Below, in pieces: positions 18,181-26,665 of a DNA stretch of 64,000 bases (within the stretch, counting starts at the first letter, position 1; every line of letters starts with the position of its first letter). The stretch is from Peribacillus simplex (GTDB taxonomy: Bacteria > Bacillota > Bacilli > Bacillales > DSM-1321): the NCBI RefSeq assembly GCF_001578185.1, contig NZ_CP011008.1, positions 2,508,001 through 2,572,000 of the forward strand, given 5' to 3'. A program made the position numbers and the translations under genes. Below the pieces are notes generated by a model. That model ran no database searches. It worked only from the letters and a program-made list of their open reading frames with translations, and was not told the DNA's origin.

Positions 18181-18215
18181 TTAAATAAAGTGTCTAACTT
18201 TTTGGGTGCACTTCA
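18066..18215 (+). repeat. Direct repeat B: IS150-like 3' end
   Basis: Second copy of the 16636-16783 repeat, differing by a few substitutions and one small indel in the hairpin loop. Confidence 0.9.
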
Positions 18216-18238
18216 TAATCGTGGGCCGTTTCTTTTTG
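18216..18238 (+). terminator. Right arm of the split map terminator
   Basis: GGCCGTTTC (18224-18232) followed by TTTTT; see the left arm at 14214-14222. In its present position it has no partner arm nearby. Confidence 0.8.
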
Positions 18239-18431
18239 TTTTAACAATTTCATAATGAACCTCGACAGAATATTCTGAATAACCTCACCATACAATAGAT
18301 CAAATACGTAAAATTTGGACTAGGCTATTAGGCATTAAAAACTTTACTATTATGTGGCAGCACAGGATAATAAGGGAGAAGGAAGAAATATATGAGTTCA
18401 TCAAAAACTGGATATAAAGGGGGTTTTGACA

Positions 18432-19184
18432 GTGAAGAAAGGGGAAAAACTGTCTACAACGGCTGAATCGGTCGGGTTGAGCCAGCGGGAATTTTTAACG
18501 ATTTTTTTGCTTCATTCTTTGAGAATTAAAGCGAATTATCCAAGGGCGATTCATCAGGATCTAAAGAATACGTTTACTGGAAAAGTGCATAGCTATGACT
18601 ATTTATGTAAAATATCCAATACGCTTGTCGAATCCAACCATTTATCACTATATACGAATAAGGGAAGGAATTATTATCAGATAACTGAAAAAGGAAAAGA
18701 ACTTTACATATGGTACCAAGAGAATTTTCTGGAACGGTTTTCCGAGGTGAAAAAGGTCATTGACCGGTTCATGTACGATTTAAGGGGATCTGGTGAAAAT
18801 CCCTCGGTTCTTAATGAACTTCCTGAAGAATATAGGTCATATTTCTCGAAAATAATATCGGTGAAGGACCTTGTACGCTATGTTACTTTAAAAGCCGCTT
18901 TCACTAAGAAGCCCATTTACATGGGGGAAATTGGCGATCTGCTTAAAAATCAGTTCGGTTGGATAGCATCAAACGGCTATTTATATGATTTATCTCATGA
19001 AATGGAAGAGAACGGCCTTCTTGTCGGCAGGTGGGAAAGTGAAAAACGAACAAAACGATATTTACGAATCACCGATGAAGGGCAGCATCATTACAAACAG
19101 ATTGCGGATTCGGCCGCCTTTCAAGTCCAGGAAATCCAAAAATACATGGCTAGTGTCGTTATGTTCTTAAAAGAAAAGTCTTAA
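18432..19184 (+). CDS. Transcriptional regulator with two winged-helix domains (PadR-like)
   Basis: A 250-aa protein. The N-terminal half (about 10-95) and C-terminal half (about 135-245) each show a winged helix. The second is clearly PadR-type: NGYLYDLSHEMEENGLLVGR followed by a basic wing and RYLRITDEGQHHY. The first has SYDYLCKISNTLVESNHLSL and YYQITEKGKELY. Duplicated wHTH in one chain may allow binding as a monomer. TTG at 18426 overlaps the AAAGGGGG site; GTG at 18432 has 8 bases of spacing and is preferred. The next gene, a GTPase, starts 124 bases downstream and may be a target. Confidence 0.75.
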   Translation: MKKGEKLSTTAESVGLSQREFLTIFLLHSLRIKANYPRAIHQDLKNTFTGKVHSYDYLCKISNTLVESNHLSLYTNKGRNYYQITEKGKELYIWYQENFLERFSEVKKVIDRFMYDLRGSGENPSVLNELPEEYRSYFSKIISVKDLVRYVTLKAAFTKKPIYMGEIGDLLKNQFGWIASNGYLYDLSHEMEENGLLVGRWESEKRTKRYLRITDEGQHHYKQIADSAAFQVQEIQKYMASVVMFLKEKS

Positions 19185-19308
19185 AGGATTATTTGAAATG
19201 GGGCCCTTAAGTTTGTAAGGAGATTCAAGTTACATGCTTAAATTGACTCGATCAAGGGTAAATGTTACTTAAAAGTTAAAAACACTTCTTAACAAGGGGG
19301 AATGCGTA

Positions 19309-20556
19309 ATGGGAGAAAAACACGATGAAATAGGAAGTATTTTTAGTTTCATTAAAGGCCAAGTAGATAAGCTTCCCATTTCACAATCGAAAAAGAACAA
19401 AATGCTCGACCAGCTCTTAAAGCTTAAAACAATGACAGTTGATGCAAGGGAACCGCGCATTGCCCTTGTCGGAAGGCGCGGATCTGGAAAATCATCACTG
19501 ATCAATGCGATGTTTGGTCAGGAAAGGCAATATGTCAGTTCTGTTAAATCAGGAACGGGTAGGGGAAAATGGCTTTGGTACCCGAGTGATGCTGAGCCCA
19601 AAATTCGTTTGCTGGATTCCCGTGGGTTGGGTGAGAGTGAAGCTCCTACGGAAGAATTTGAAGAAGAAACACCAATGGACGAATTGATAAAAGCGGTAAC
19701 CGAAGAACAGCCTGATGTTTTTCTTTTCTTGATTAAAGCAAAAGAAACGGATTCACGGATTGAAGAAGATCTGCAAGAGTTGAACAAGCTGCGCAAGGTC
19801 GTAAAAGAGATCCACCATTATGATGTACCCGTCATTTGTGTGGTCACCCAAGTGGATGAACTAGATCCACCACATTATAAACAAGCACCTTTTGATGCCA
19901 ACCCTAAGAAAAAAAAGAATATTGATGAAGCCATTGCTTTGATGGCCAAGCGATTTAACGAAAGTGAAATCCCACTATTGAACATCATCCCGATTTGCTC
20001 ATATATTGACTTTGATGAAGGTGGAAATATTGATTATGATATGCGTTGGAACATCGATTTGCTTTCAGATTACTTGATCGAGGCCTTACCCAGCGAAGCG
20101 AAGCTAAAGACGGCCAAAGCGATTCAGAGCCAATTCGTTAAGAAGAAATTCGCGCGGACGATTGTGGGAACGTTTACGGCAATCACCGGATTAATAGGTG
20201 CAGAGCCAATACCTTTTGCCGATTTTCCCATATTGACCGGCATTCAAGGGTTGATGATTGTGGTAATTGGTTTTATCGCGGATAAAGACATCAATACCAA
20301 AACGGCAAGTGAATTCATTACAGCATTAGGGATCAATGTTGGAATCGGTCTTCTTGTCAGGGAAGGCGTCAGGGCTGCAGTACGTTTCATACCAGGGGCC
20401 GGTCTAGCAGTTTCTGGTGCGGTAGCCGGAGCAGTCACGTATGGAATCGGGCAAGCTGCGATAGCTTACTTTATCGAAAACAAAGATATTGACCAGGCGA
20501 AGAAAGCTTATAAGAATGCTAACAAAGAATATAAAAATGAAGACATTGACTCTTAA
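19309..20556 (+). CDS. Era-like GTPase with C-terminal DUF697 membrane domain
   Basis: A 415-aa protein. The P-loop GRRGSGKS is at residues 55-62, switch II/G3 is DSRG at 103-106, and G4 is TQVDE, a variant of NKxD. After the G domain (to about 260) comes a hydrophobic DUF697-type region (IGAEPIPFADFPILTGIQGL, then GINVGIGLLV and SGAVAGAVTYGIG), followed by a charged tail. The architecture matches membrane-associated stress GTPases of the YcjX/YfjP-like groups, whose roles are poorly known. AAGGGGG precedes the ATG. Confidence 0.82.
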   Translation: MGEKHDEIGSIFSFIKGQVDKLPISQSKKNKMLDQLLKLKTMTVDAREPRIALVGRRGSGKSSLINAMFGQERQYVSSVKSGTGRGKWLWYPSDAEPKIRLLDSRGLGESEAPTEEFEEETPMDELIKAVTEEQPDVFLFLIKAKETDSRIEEDLQELNKLRKVVKEIHHYDVPVICVVTQVDELDPPHYKQAPFDANPKKKKNIDEAIALMAKRFNESEIPLLNIIPICSYIDFDEGGNIDYDMRWNIDLLSDYLIEALPSEAKLKTAKAIQSQFVKKKFARTIVGTFTAITGLIGAEPIPFADFPILTGIQGLMIVVIGFIADKDINTKTASEFITALGINVGIGLLVREGVRAAVRFIPGAGLAVSGAVAGAVTYGIGQAAIAYFIENKDIDQAKKAYKNANKEYKNEDIDS

Positions 20557-20673
20557 CGGGCAGATTCAAACCATTAACTACACTAAGGTGATATGATAAA
20601 GTCGTGTTTTGGCGGTTACTGTTTCTGTGGCTGAATGGTTCAGGATTTCTTTACTACAGGAGGGATGGTCTTC

Positions 20674-21816
20674 ATGTCGTTTTTTCAATCACAAAAGCAA
20701 AAAGAATATATTCAAAAATTAGAGGAAGCGATTCAGCCCTTTTCCAGCCGATCTGAAGCACTGGATGATTCAAAGGGTTTTCCATTTGAAAACATCCAGG
20801 AGTTAAAGGAATTCGGATATCCTAAATTAACGTTAGCAAAAGCGGATGGGGGAAATGGCGGTTCATTATATGATTTTCTCCTATGCCAAGAAAAAATAGC
20901 TCAGTATTGTGGCCCAACAGCCTTAGGAATAGGCTGGCATGTCGGAACGGTCCTATCCTTAACTGAGAAAAGACCATGGGAAAAAGGAGTCATGAATGAA
21001 TTGTTTGATGAGGTGTCGAAAGGCGCTCTCATCAACACGGCAGCATCGGAGGCTGGAACAGGAAGCCCTACGCGCGGAGGCCGTCCGGAAACGCTCGCTA
21101 TCAAAAAGGGTGAACAATGGAATTTGAATGGCAGAAAGACTTTTACTACACTATCTCCCGTCCTTAATATTTTTCTTGTAACGGCATGGGTACCCGAGGA
21201 TGAGCGGCTAGGCACATTTTTAGTTCATCGTGATTTAATGGGAGTAAGCATAGAAGATACTTGGGATATGATGTCCATGCAGGGGACAGGTAGCCATGAC
21301 TTGGTGTTAAATGATGTCAGCCTTCCTGAAAAGTATTATGTCATGAAAAGTAATCCTGGTGAAAAAAAGAAACCTGAAGCGTGGCTTTTACATATACCGG
21401 CTTGCTACTTGGGGATTGCAGTGGCAGCCAGAAATTATGCAGTTGATTTTGCTAAAACTTATTCTCCCAATAGCTTACCAGGACCAATCAGGGACCTTCC
21501 AAATGTTCAACGGACAATTGGAGAGATGGAACTGGAATTGAGCGAAGCACACCATTTCCTTTACTCTGTCGCAGAGAAATGGGAGCAGCACCCTGAAAAT
21601 CGTGATGAATTATCGAAACAATTGGGTGCTGTCAAGCTATCGGTAGTCAACAAATCGATTTCGATTGTCGATAAAGCGATGCGAGTAGTCGGAGCCAAAA
21701 GTTTACAACGGAAAAATCCCTTGCAACGCTACTATAGGGATGTACGTGCAGGCCTTCATAATCCTCCGATGGATGATGCGACAATTACGATGCTCGCAAA
21801 ATCCGCTCTTTATTAA
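20674..21816 (+). CDS. ydbM: Acyl-CoA dehydrogenase family protein (YdbM-like)
   Basis: 380 aa from the chosen start. The N-terminal helical domain contains FPFENIQELKEFGYPKLTLA, the beta domain has INTAASEAGTGSP and NGRKTFTTLSPVLN, and the C-terminal helical domain has QRTIGEME and RYYRDVRAGLHNPP, all typical of the FAD-dependent family. The frame is open to 20635, but AGGAGGG at 20658-20664 places the start at ATG 20674 (MSFFQS). A clear catalytic glutamate is not obvious. The gene symbol rests on length and overall resemblance to Bacillus YdbM and is tentative. It is monocistronic. Confidence 0.8.
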   Translation: MSFFQSQKQKEYIQKLEEAIQPFSSRSEALDDSKGFPFENIQELKEFGYPKLTLAKADGGNGGSLYDFLLCQEKIAQYCGPTALGIGWHVGTVLSLTEKRPWEKGVMNELFDEVSKGALINTAASEAGTGSPTRGGRPETLAIKKGEQWNLNGRKTFTTLSPVLNIFLVTAWVPEDERLGTFLVHRDLMGVSIEDTWDMMSMQGTGSHDLVLNDVSLPEKYYVMKSNPGEKKKPEAWLLHIPACYLGIAVAARNYAVDFAKTYSPNSLPGPIRDLPNVQRTIGEMELELSEAHHFLYSVAEKWEQHPENRDELSKQLGAVKLSVVNKSISIVDKAMRVVGAKSLQRKNPLQRYYRDVRAGLHNPPMDDATITMLAKSALY

Positions 21817-21843
21817 GTGAGTATTCGGATATTCCTTATTTGC

Positions 21844-21873
21844 ACTGAAATGACTTCGTCGTTTCAGTTTTTT
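21844..21873 (+). terminator. Terminator after the acyl-CoA dehydrogenase
   Basis: ACTGAAATGA (21844-21853) pairs with TCGTTTCAGT (21859-21868) with one G-T wobble around CTTCG, followed by TTTTT. Confidence 0.9.
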
Positions 21874-22045
21874 CCTGTTTATTTACTAACTCTTAATCAA
21901 CCGTTTATTTGTTCTGGTACCTCCATGCTTTAGCTATCTCTTTTTAATTCCAACCTGAAATTTTTACTAGCTTATCATTCTCTATCTTGTTATGATTTAT
22001 ATACCTTTTTAAATCTTCGGAAAATATCGAAAGTTCGGTGTAAAA

Positions 22046-23317
22046 ATGAATCTGTTAACAAAAGATTTACTGATTAACTTTTTAATTATCCTTTTTCCGC
22101 TCTTTTTATTGCAAATGAGCTATCTAGTAAAGTACGTGTACCGTTTAGATGCATTAAAAGGATCGTTCTTAACCATTTTTCCTATTCTTTCACTTGTACT
22201 ATGCATGCTATTCCCAGTGGTCATAGAAGAGGATTTTGTTTGGGATCTTCGATGGATCCCTTTTCTTTTAGGCGGTTTATATGGAGGCTATAGGTTAGGT
22301 ATCATATTAATAGTCATCACTCTTTTTATCCGTTATATAACAGGGGGGGAAAATGGATTTTATGTATCATGCATCTCTTTTCCGATAATGGGAGTTTCCC
22401 TGTTTTTTATATCTAAATACTATTTAAAAATGTCTGTCAGTAAAAAAATCCTCATCGGCATATCCTTAATCTTTATTGTTCACACTCTCACACAGTTTAT
22501 TTCAACACAAATATTTGAACTTACTATTGGCATTAGTCTTTGGAAACAATATTTCACCATCCAAGTCATAGGAATCGTTGTTGTAATTTTATTATGGGAA
22601 GTCATCCTGACTAATTTTCAGGTTCTCGAAAAATTAGTGAAAGCGGAAAAATTGCAAATCGTTAGTCATCTGGCTGCAAGCATATCTCATGAAGTCAGAA
22701 ACCCCCTTACAGTTACTAGGGGATATATACAAATGTTAAGCGAAGACGTTTCTTCACATACAAAGGTCCAGTATGCAAATATTGCGCTGAATGAATTAGA
22801 TCGGGCCACGGATGTCATTAATGATTATTTGACATTTGCTGCCGTAAGCCCTGAAAACAAGGAACGATTAAGGGTATCCGAGGAAATTCAGCATGTCGTC
22901 AACCGCATAAAACCCTTGGCTAACGATAATGGAACTGGATTGAAGTTGTCCTTATTTGAAGAAGAAGCATATTTTATAATGGGGGAAAAGAAGAAATTTC
23001 AACAGTGCCTGTTCAATATATTAAAGAATGGCTTAGAATCGATGCAAGATGATGGCGAAATATACATACATTTAATTCCCGACGCAACCAACATCCAAAT
23101 TATGATTCAAGATCAAGGAATTGGAATGACACAGGAACAAATATACCGTCTAGGTGAGCCTTACTTTACGACAAAAAATAAAGGAACGGGATTAGGCCTA
23201 ATGGTTTCATATAGCGTCATCAAAAGCATGGATGGAACGATACATGTGTCAAGTGTTCAAGGGAAAGGTACATGTTTCTCCATTAATCTGCCCATTCATA
23301 GATATGAGCCTATTTGA
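22046..23317 (+). CDS. Membrane sensor histidine kinase, KinB-like (5TMR-LYT)
   Basis: A 423-aa protein. Six hydrophobic segments fill residues 5-190, including the 5TMR-LYT-type block (WIPFLLGGLYGGYRLGIILI). A HisKA domain follows with the H-box SHEVRNPLT (phospho-acceptor His215), then the HATPase with N-box NILKNGLESM, G1 DQGIGM and G2 GTGLGL. Length, six-helix sensor and soluble half match KinB-type sporulation kinases, which feed phosphate to Spo0F. No response regulator is adjacent, so it is an orphan kinase, consistent with that role. The signal is unknown. Confidence 0.85.
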   Translation: MNLLTKDLLINFLIILFPLFLLQMSYLVKYVYRLDALKGSFLTIFPILSLVLCMLFPVVIEEDFVWDLRWIPFLLGGLYGGYRLGIILIVITLFIRYITGGENGFYVSCISFPIMGVSLFFISKYYLKMSVSKKILIGISLIFIVHTLTQFISTQIFELTIGISLWKQYFTIQVIGIVVVILLWEVILTNFQVLEKLVKAEKLQIVSHLAASISHEVRNPLTVTRGYIQMLSEDVSSHTKVQYANIALNELDRATDVINDYLTFAAVSPENKERLRVSEEIQHVVNRIKPLANDNGTGLKLSLFEEEAYFIMGEKKKFQQCLFNILKNGLESMQDDGEIYIHLIPDATNIQIMIQDQGIGMTQEQIYRLGEPYFTTKNKGTGLGLMVSYSVIKSMDGTIHVSSVQGKGTCFSINLPIHRYEPI

Positions 23318-23422
23318 GTATAGTGTAAATTGACGGTTTAATTCTCATACATTACAATTTATTTAATTGCCAATTTTTATGAAATATCAATGATGCATTT
23401 GATACCTAAGGGAGATGATTAA

Positions 23423-25411
23423 GTGAAATCGCTTACAGACGGACAAATCATTTGGGAACCGACAAAAGAACAAATCGAGCACATGGTATTGACTCAATAT
23501 GTGAAATGGTTAAAAGAAAAGAAAGGTTTATCATTTCATGATTATCATGAATTATGGAAATGGTCGGTTGATGAACTGGAGGAATTTTGGGCTTCAATTT
23601 GGGATTATTGTGATGTAAAAGCCGCCAGGAAATATGACAGGGTTTTAGCGGAGCAAGCAATGCCAGGTGCGAAATGGTTCGAAGGGGCAAGGCTTAATTA
23701 TGCTGAAAATGCATTATTGAATGCTCAAGAAGAAAAAACGGCGATTTTTTTTCGTTCCGAACATATCAGGCAGCAAGAGATTAGCTGGAAAGAGCTAAAA
23801 GAAAAAGTGGCTTCTGTCGCCCATTCATTAAGGGAACTTGGTGTGAAACCGGGTGACCGCGTTGTTGCCTATATGCCAAATATACCTGAAGCGGTCATAG
23901 CTTTCTTGGCAACAGTAAGTATAGGTGCCATTTGGTCCAGTTGTTCTCCTGACTTTGGTGCAAGAAGCGTCATTGATCGTTTTAAACAGATTGAACCGGT
24001 TTTATTACTGGCGGTTGATGGGTATCAGTACAACGGAAAAGTATATGATAAAACATCCGTTGTTTCACAGCTTAAACAGGAATTGGGCACTGTTAAGCAT
24101 ACCGTGTTGGTTCCTTACATAGAAAAAAAGGTTGTGGAAGTGAATCTGGCAAATACAATCCCTTGGGATGACCTATTAAAAGAAACGGCGGAATTATCTT
24201 TTGAAAGTGTTCCGTTCAATCATCCGCTTTGGATTCTCTATTCATCAGGTACAACCGGAATGCCAAAACCAATTGTACAAGGGCATGGCGGTATATTATT
24301 GGAGCATTTTAAATCAACAAGATTGCATCAAGGCATGACATCCGAGGATACGGTATTCTGGTTTACGACGACAGGCTGGATGATGTGGAATCTACTAATG
24401 GGAGGTTTGCTTAATGAAGGGACGATTGTTCTTTATGACGGCAGCCCTGCCTTTCCGAATATGGATGCCCTTTGGGAATTGGCTGAAGACACAGGCATGA
24501 CTTTCTTTGGAACAAGTGCACCTTTCCTTACGAATTCCATGAAGTTAGGAATCAGGCCAATGGGAAGATATGATTTAACAAAATTGAAGGCTCTTTTTTC
24601 AACTGGGGCTCCATTGTCAGGTGACGGATACAAATGGGTGTATGAGAATGTCAAGAAAGATATATGGCTCAGTTCATCTAGTGGCGGAACCGATGTTTGT
24701 GCCGGATTTGTAGGTGGTGTTCCAACATTACCTGTAAGAATCGGGGAGATACAAGGAAGGGCATTAGGTGTTCGTGCAGAAGCCTTTGATGAACAAGGTC
24801 AATCATTGATTAATGAAGTCGGTGAATTGGTCATTACTAAACCGATGCCGTCAATGCCGCTTTACTTCTGGAATGATCAAGACGGGTCAAGATATTACGA
24901 GAGTTATTTCGATTCGTATCCTGGAATATGGAAACATGGAGATTGGATAAAAATCGACGACAAGGGCAGCTGCGTCATTTATGGACGTTCCGACTCGACC
25001 ATTAACCGTTCTGGTGTACGGATGGGGACTAGCGATATCTACCGCGTCGTCGAAGCGATCGATGAAGTTATGGAAAGCCTTGTCATTGATAGAGAAGTGC
25101 TTGGCCGCGGTTCTTCCTTGCTGCTGTTTGTCGTCCTTAAGCATGGTAAAATCCTGGATGCAGCATTGACAGCGAAAATCAATGAACAAATCCGAGGACA
25201 TGTGTCCCCTCGTTTTATCCCAGACCAGATCCATGTCGTTGAACAAATACCTAAAACCTTGAACGGAAAGAAAATGGAAGTACCGATACGCAAAGTGTTG
25301 CTAGGTTTCGAGTTTGATAAAGTGGTGAATGCAGACTCCATGGGAAATCCAGAATCGCTTCAGTTTTTCAAAGAATTAGCTCTCGAGCTGAATGAGAAAA
25401 AAATATTCTGA
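23423..25411 (+). CDS. Acetoacetate-CoA ligase
   Basis: A 662-aa ANL-superfamily adenylate-forming enzyme that activates acetoacetate with ATP and CoA. Visible motifs are YSSGTTGMPKP (P-loop), WSSCSPDFGARSV, FFGTSAPFLT, FSTGAPLS, the WKHGDW hinge region, YGRSDSTINRSGVRMG and the C-terminal catalytic lysine in LNGKKMEVP. The extended N-terminus (WEPTKEQI...YVKWLKEKKGL) and length distinguish it from acetyl-CoA synthetase. GTG start with GGGAGATG upstream. It would permit growth on acetoacetate or recycling of ketone bodies; no partner thiolase is adjacent. Confidence 0.9.
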   Translation: MKSLTDGQIIWEPTKEQIEHMVLTQYVKWLKEKKGLSFHDYHELWKWSVDELEEFWASIWDYCDVKAARKYDRVLAEQAMPGAKWFEGARLNYAENALLNAQEEKTAIFFRSEHIRQQEISWKELKEKVASVAHSLRELGVKPGDRVVAYMPNIPEAVIAFLATVSIGAIWSSCSPDFGARSVIDRFKQIEPVLLLAVDGYQYNGKVYDKTSVVSQLKQELGTVKHTVLVPYIEKKVVEVNLANTIPWDDLLKETAELSFESVPFNHPLWILYSSGTTGMPKPIVQGHGGILLEHFKSTRLHQGMTSEDTVFWFTTTGWMMWNLLMGGLLNEGTIVLYDGSPAFPNMDALWELAEDTGMTFFGTSAPFLTNSMKLGIRPMGRYDLTKLKALFSTGAPLSGDGYKWVYENVKKDIWLSSSSGGTDVCAGFVGGVPTLPVRIGEIQGRALGVRAEAFDEQGQSLINEVGELVITKPMPSMPLYFWNDQDGSRYYESYFDSYPGIWKHGDWIKIDDKGSCVIYGRSDSTINRSGVRMGTSDIYRVVEAIDEVMESLVIDREVLGRGSSLLLFVVLKHGKILDAALTAKINEQIRGHVSPRFIPDQIHVVEQIPKTLNGKKMEVPIRKVLLGFEFDKVVNADSMGNPESLQFFKELALELNEKKIF

Positions 25412-25418
25412 CATCCCA

Positions 25419-25445
25419 GGCGGAGCAAAAGCTCCGTCTTTTTTA
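25419..25445 (+). terminator. Terminator after acetoacetate-CoA ligase
   Basis: CGGAGC (25421-25426) pairs with GCTCCG (25431-25436) around AAAA, followed by TCTTTTTT. Confidence 0.9.
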
Positions 25446-25532
25446 TAAGGCTTTATGAGTTTATTCTCATAAAGTCTTTTTTTGTTTCTGGAGGTGATAA
25501 ATTTCTAAATATAAAGGGGGAACATTCTTATT

Positions 25533-25925
25533 ACTAGAGTACAAAATACAAGAAGAGACTTCTGTATTACCTGGATTAGATGGTCGGAAAATGAGTAAAA
25601 GTTATTATAATATAATTCCATCCATTGAAGAGCCAAAATAATCAAAATTGATTCATTACCACCAGAAACACCAAAAGATCCCGATACATCTATTATATTC
25701 ACATCTTATACTGAAACTGAAAAGATGAAAGAGCAATATTTACAAGGAATTGGCTGAGGTGAAGCCAAAAAGGAATTGTTTAATGTAATGAATAGATTTA
25801 TTGAAGTATCGCGCGAGAAATATAATGAATTAATGTCTTCTCCAGAACCCTGGATAAAAATTTAAAAGAATGATCAGATAAAGCAAAAGAAATTAGTGTA
25901 CCATTCTTAAAAGGTATCAGGTGAG
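25533..25925 (+). pseudogene. Tryptophanyl-tRNA synthetase remnant
   Basis: Frame-broken pieces in order: EYKIQEETSVLPGLDGRKMS (containing the KMSKS loop, here KMSKSYYN), then PETPKDPDTSIIFTSYTETE, LQGIG-GEAKKELFNVMNRF and EKYNELMSSPE, then SVPFLK. These match the C-terminal half of class I TrpRS. The N-terminal half with the HIGH motif is missing, and several frameshifts and a stop make it non-functional. Confidence 0.75.
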
Positions 25926-26665
25926 AAATTTGACCTATAAGGTATTTTGGACAAATGTACTAAACTAGCGGTAGCTTTTCTTTATAAGGGGAAAGCTATT
26001 CCTATAAAAAGGCAGGTTAGTGAAACTTCCCTGAGTAATTGATAAACTTAAAACACTTTGAAACTAAAGTTTACTCATTATGGAGAGCAGGGATAGATCA
26101 TCTTCACTTTTATTTATTTGGAAGAAGAACACTGGAATAATCAAATTTATCTTAGAGATATTTCAGATGCTTTAAAAAAACTATTATCAATTAAAGGTTA
26201 AATTATCTAAAACATTTATTCTTGACATATGATCTTATCCTGAAAAAAAGACAAGTTGGTCGTGGATTTTATTCATTCCAATCAGGTATGTTATCACTTG
26301 GTTATTAGTAGCCGTGCTTGCGATGATTCGTGTTGAAGAGTAACAATTACAAAAGGTATGGCCAAATCACTAATGATTTGTAGTATTTTGATTACGACAG
26401 TAGGTGTGGCGGTGATGAGCTTAACCTACTTACATGATCTTACCCAGACAATTGTCGCCTTCATTGGATTTACGCTATTTGGACTTGGAATTTAATATTA
26501 TCTATTATCTTTTTGGTGCCAAAAGATGCAGGTAAAACATCTATTGCTTCTAAAAAATCACCGCTGGTAGTAAGCGGAACTCTATTGCAGAATAATTAGC
26601 AGTTGGAAATGTAAAACGCTACATATAGTGGCGTTTTCAAAAAAAAATGAAGGAATGAAGAGATT
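25926..26665 (+). pseudogene. Decayed membrane transporter and other remnants
   Basis: From about 26233 hydrophobic helices appear in broken frames (SWSWILFIPIRYVITWLLVA, then KSLMICSILITTVGVAVMSL and TIVAFIGFTLFGLG). These resemble an MFS-type permease with its ends missing. A short tail at 26130-26200 (DISDALKKLLSIKG) is unassigned. No intact gene lies in this stretch. Confidence 0.45.

Larger units (their letters stand above)
14226..18215. mobile_element. IS-bounded composite insertion (IS150-like ends)
   Basis: The left end TGAACTGCACCC (14226) matches, inverted, the right ends at 16783 and 18215 (both ...GGGTGCACTTCA). TAA flanks both outer boundaries as a 3-bp target duplication. Contents are an IS150-like element (14226-16783) with decayed transposase and a nested second IS, a lipoprotein gene, and a second, left-truncated copy of the element (17866-18215). 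This is the layout of a composite transposon, though an alternative is one insertion followed by internal duplication. Confidence 0.75.
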
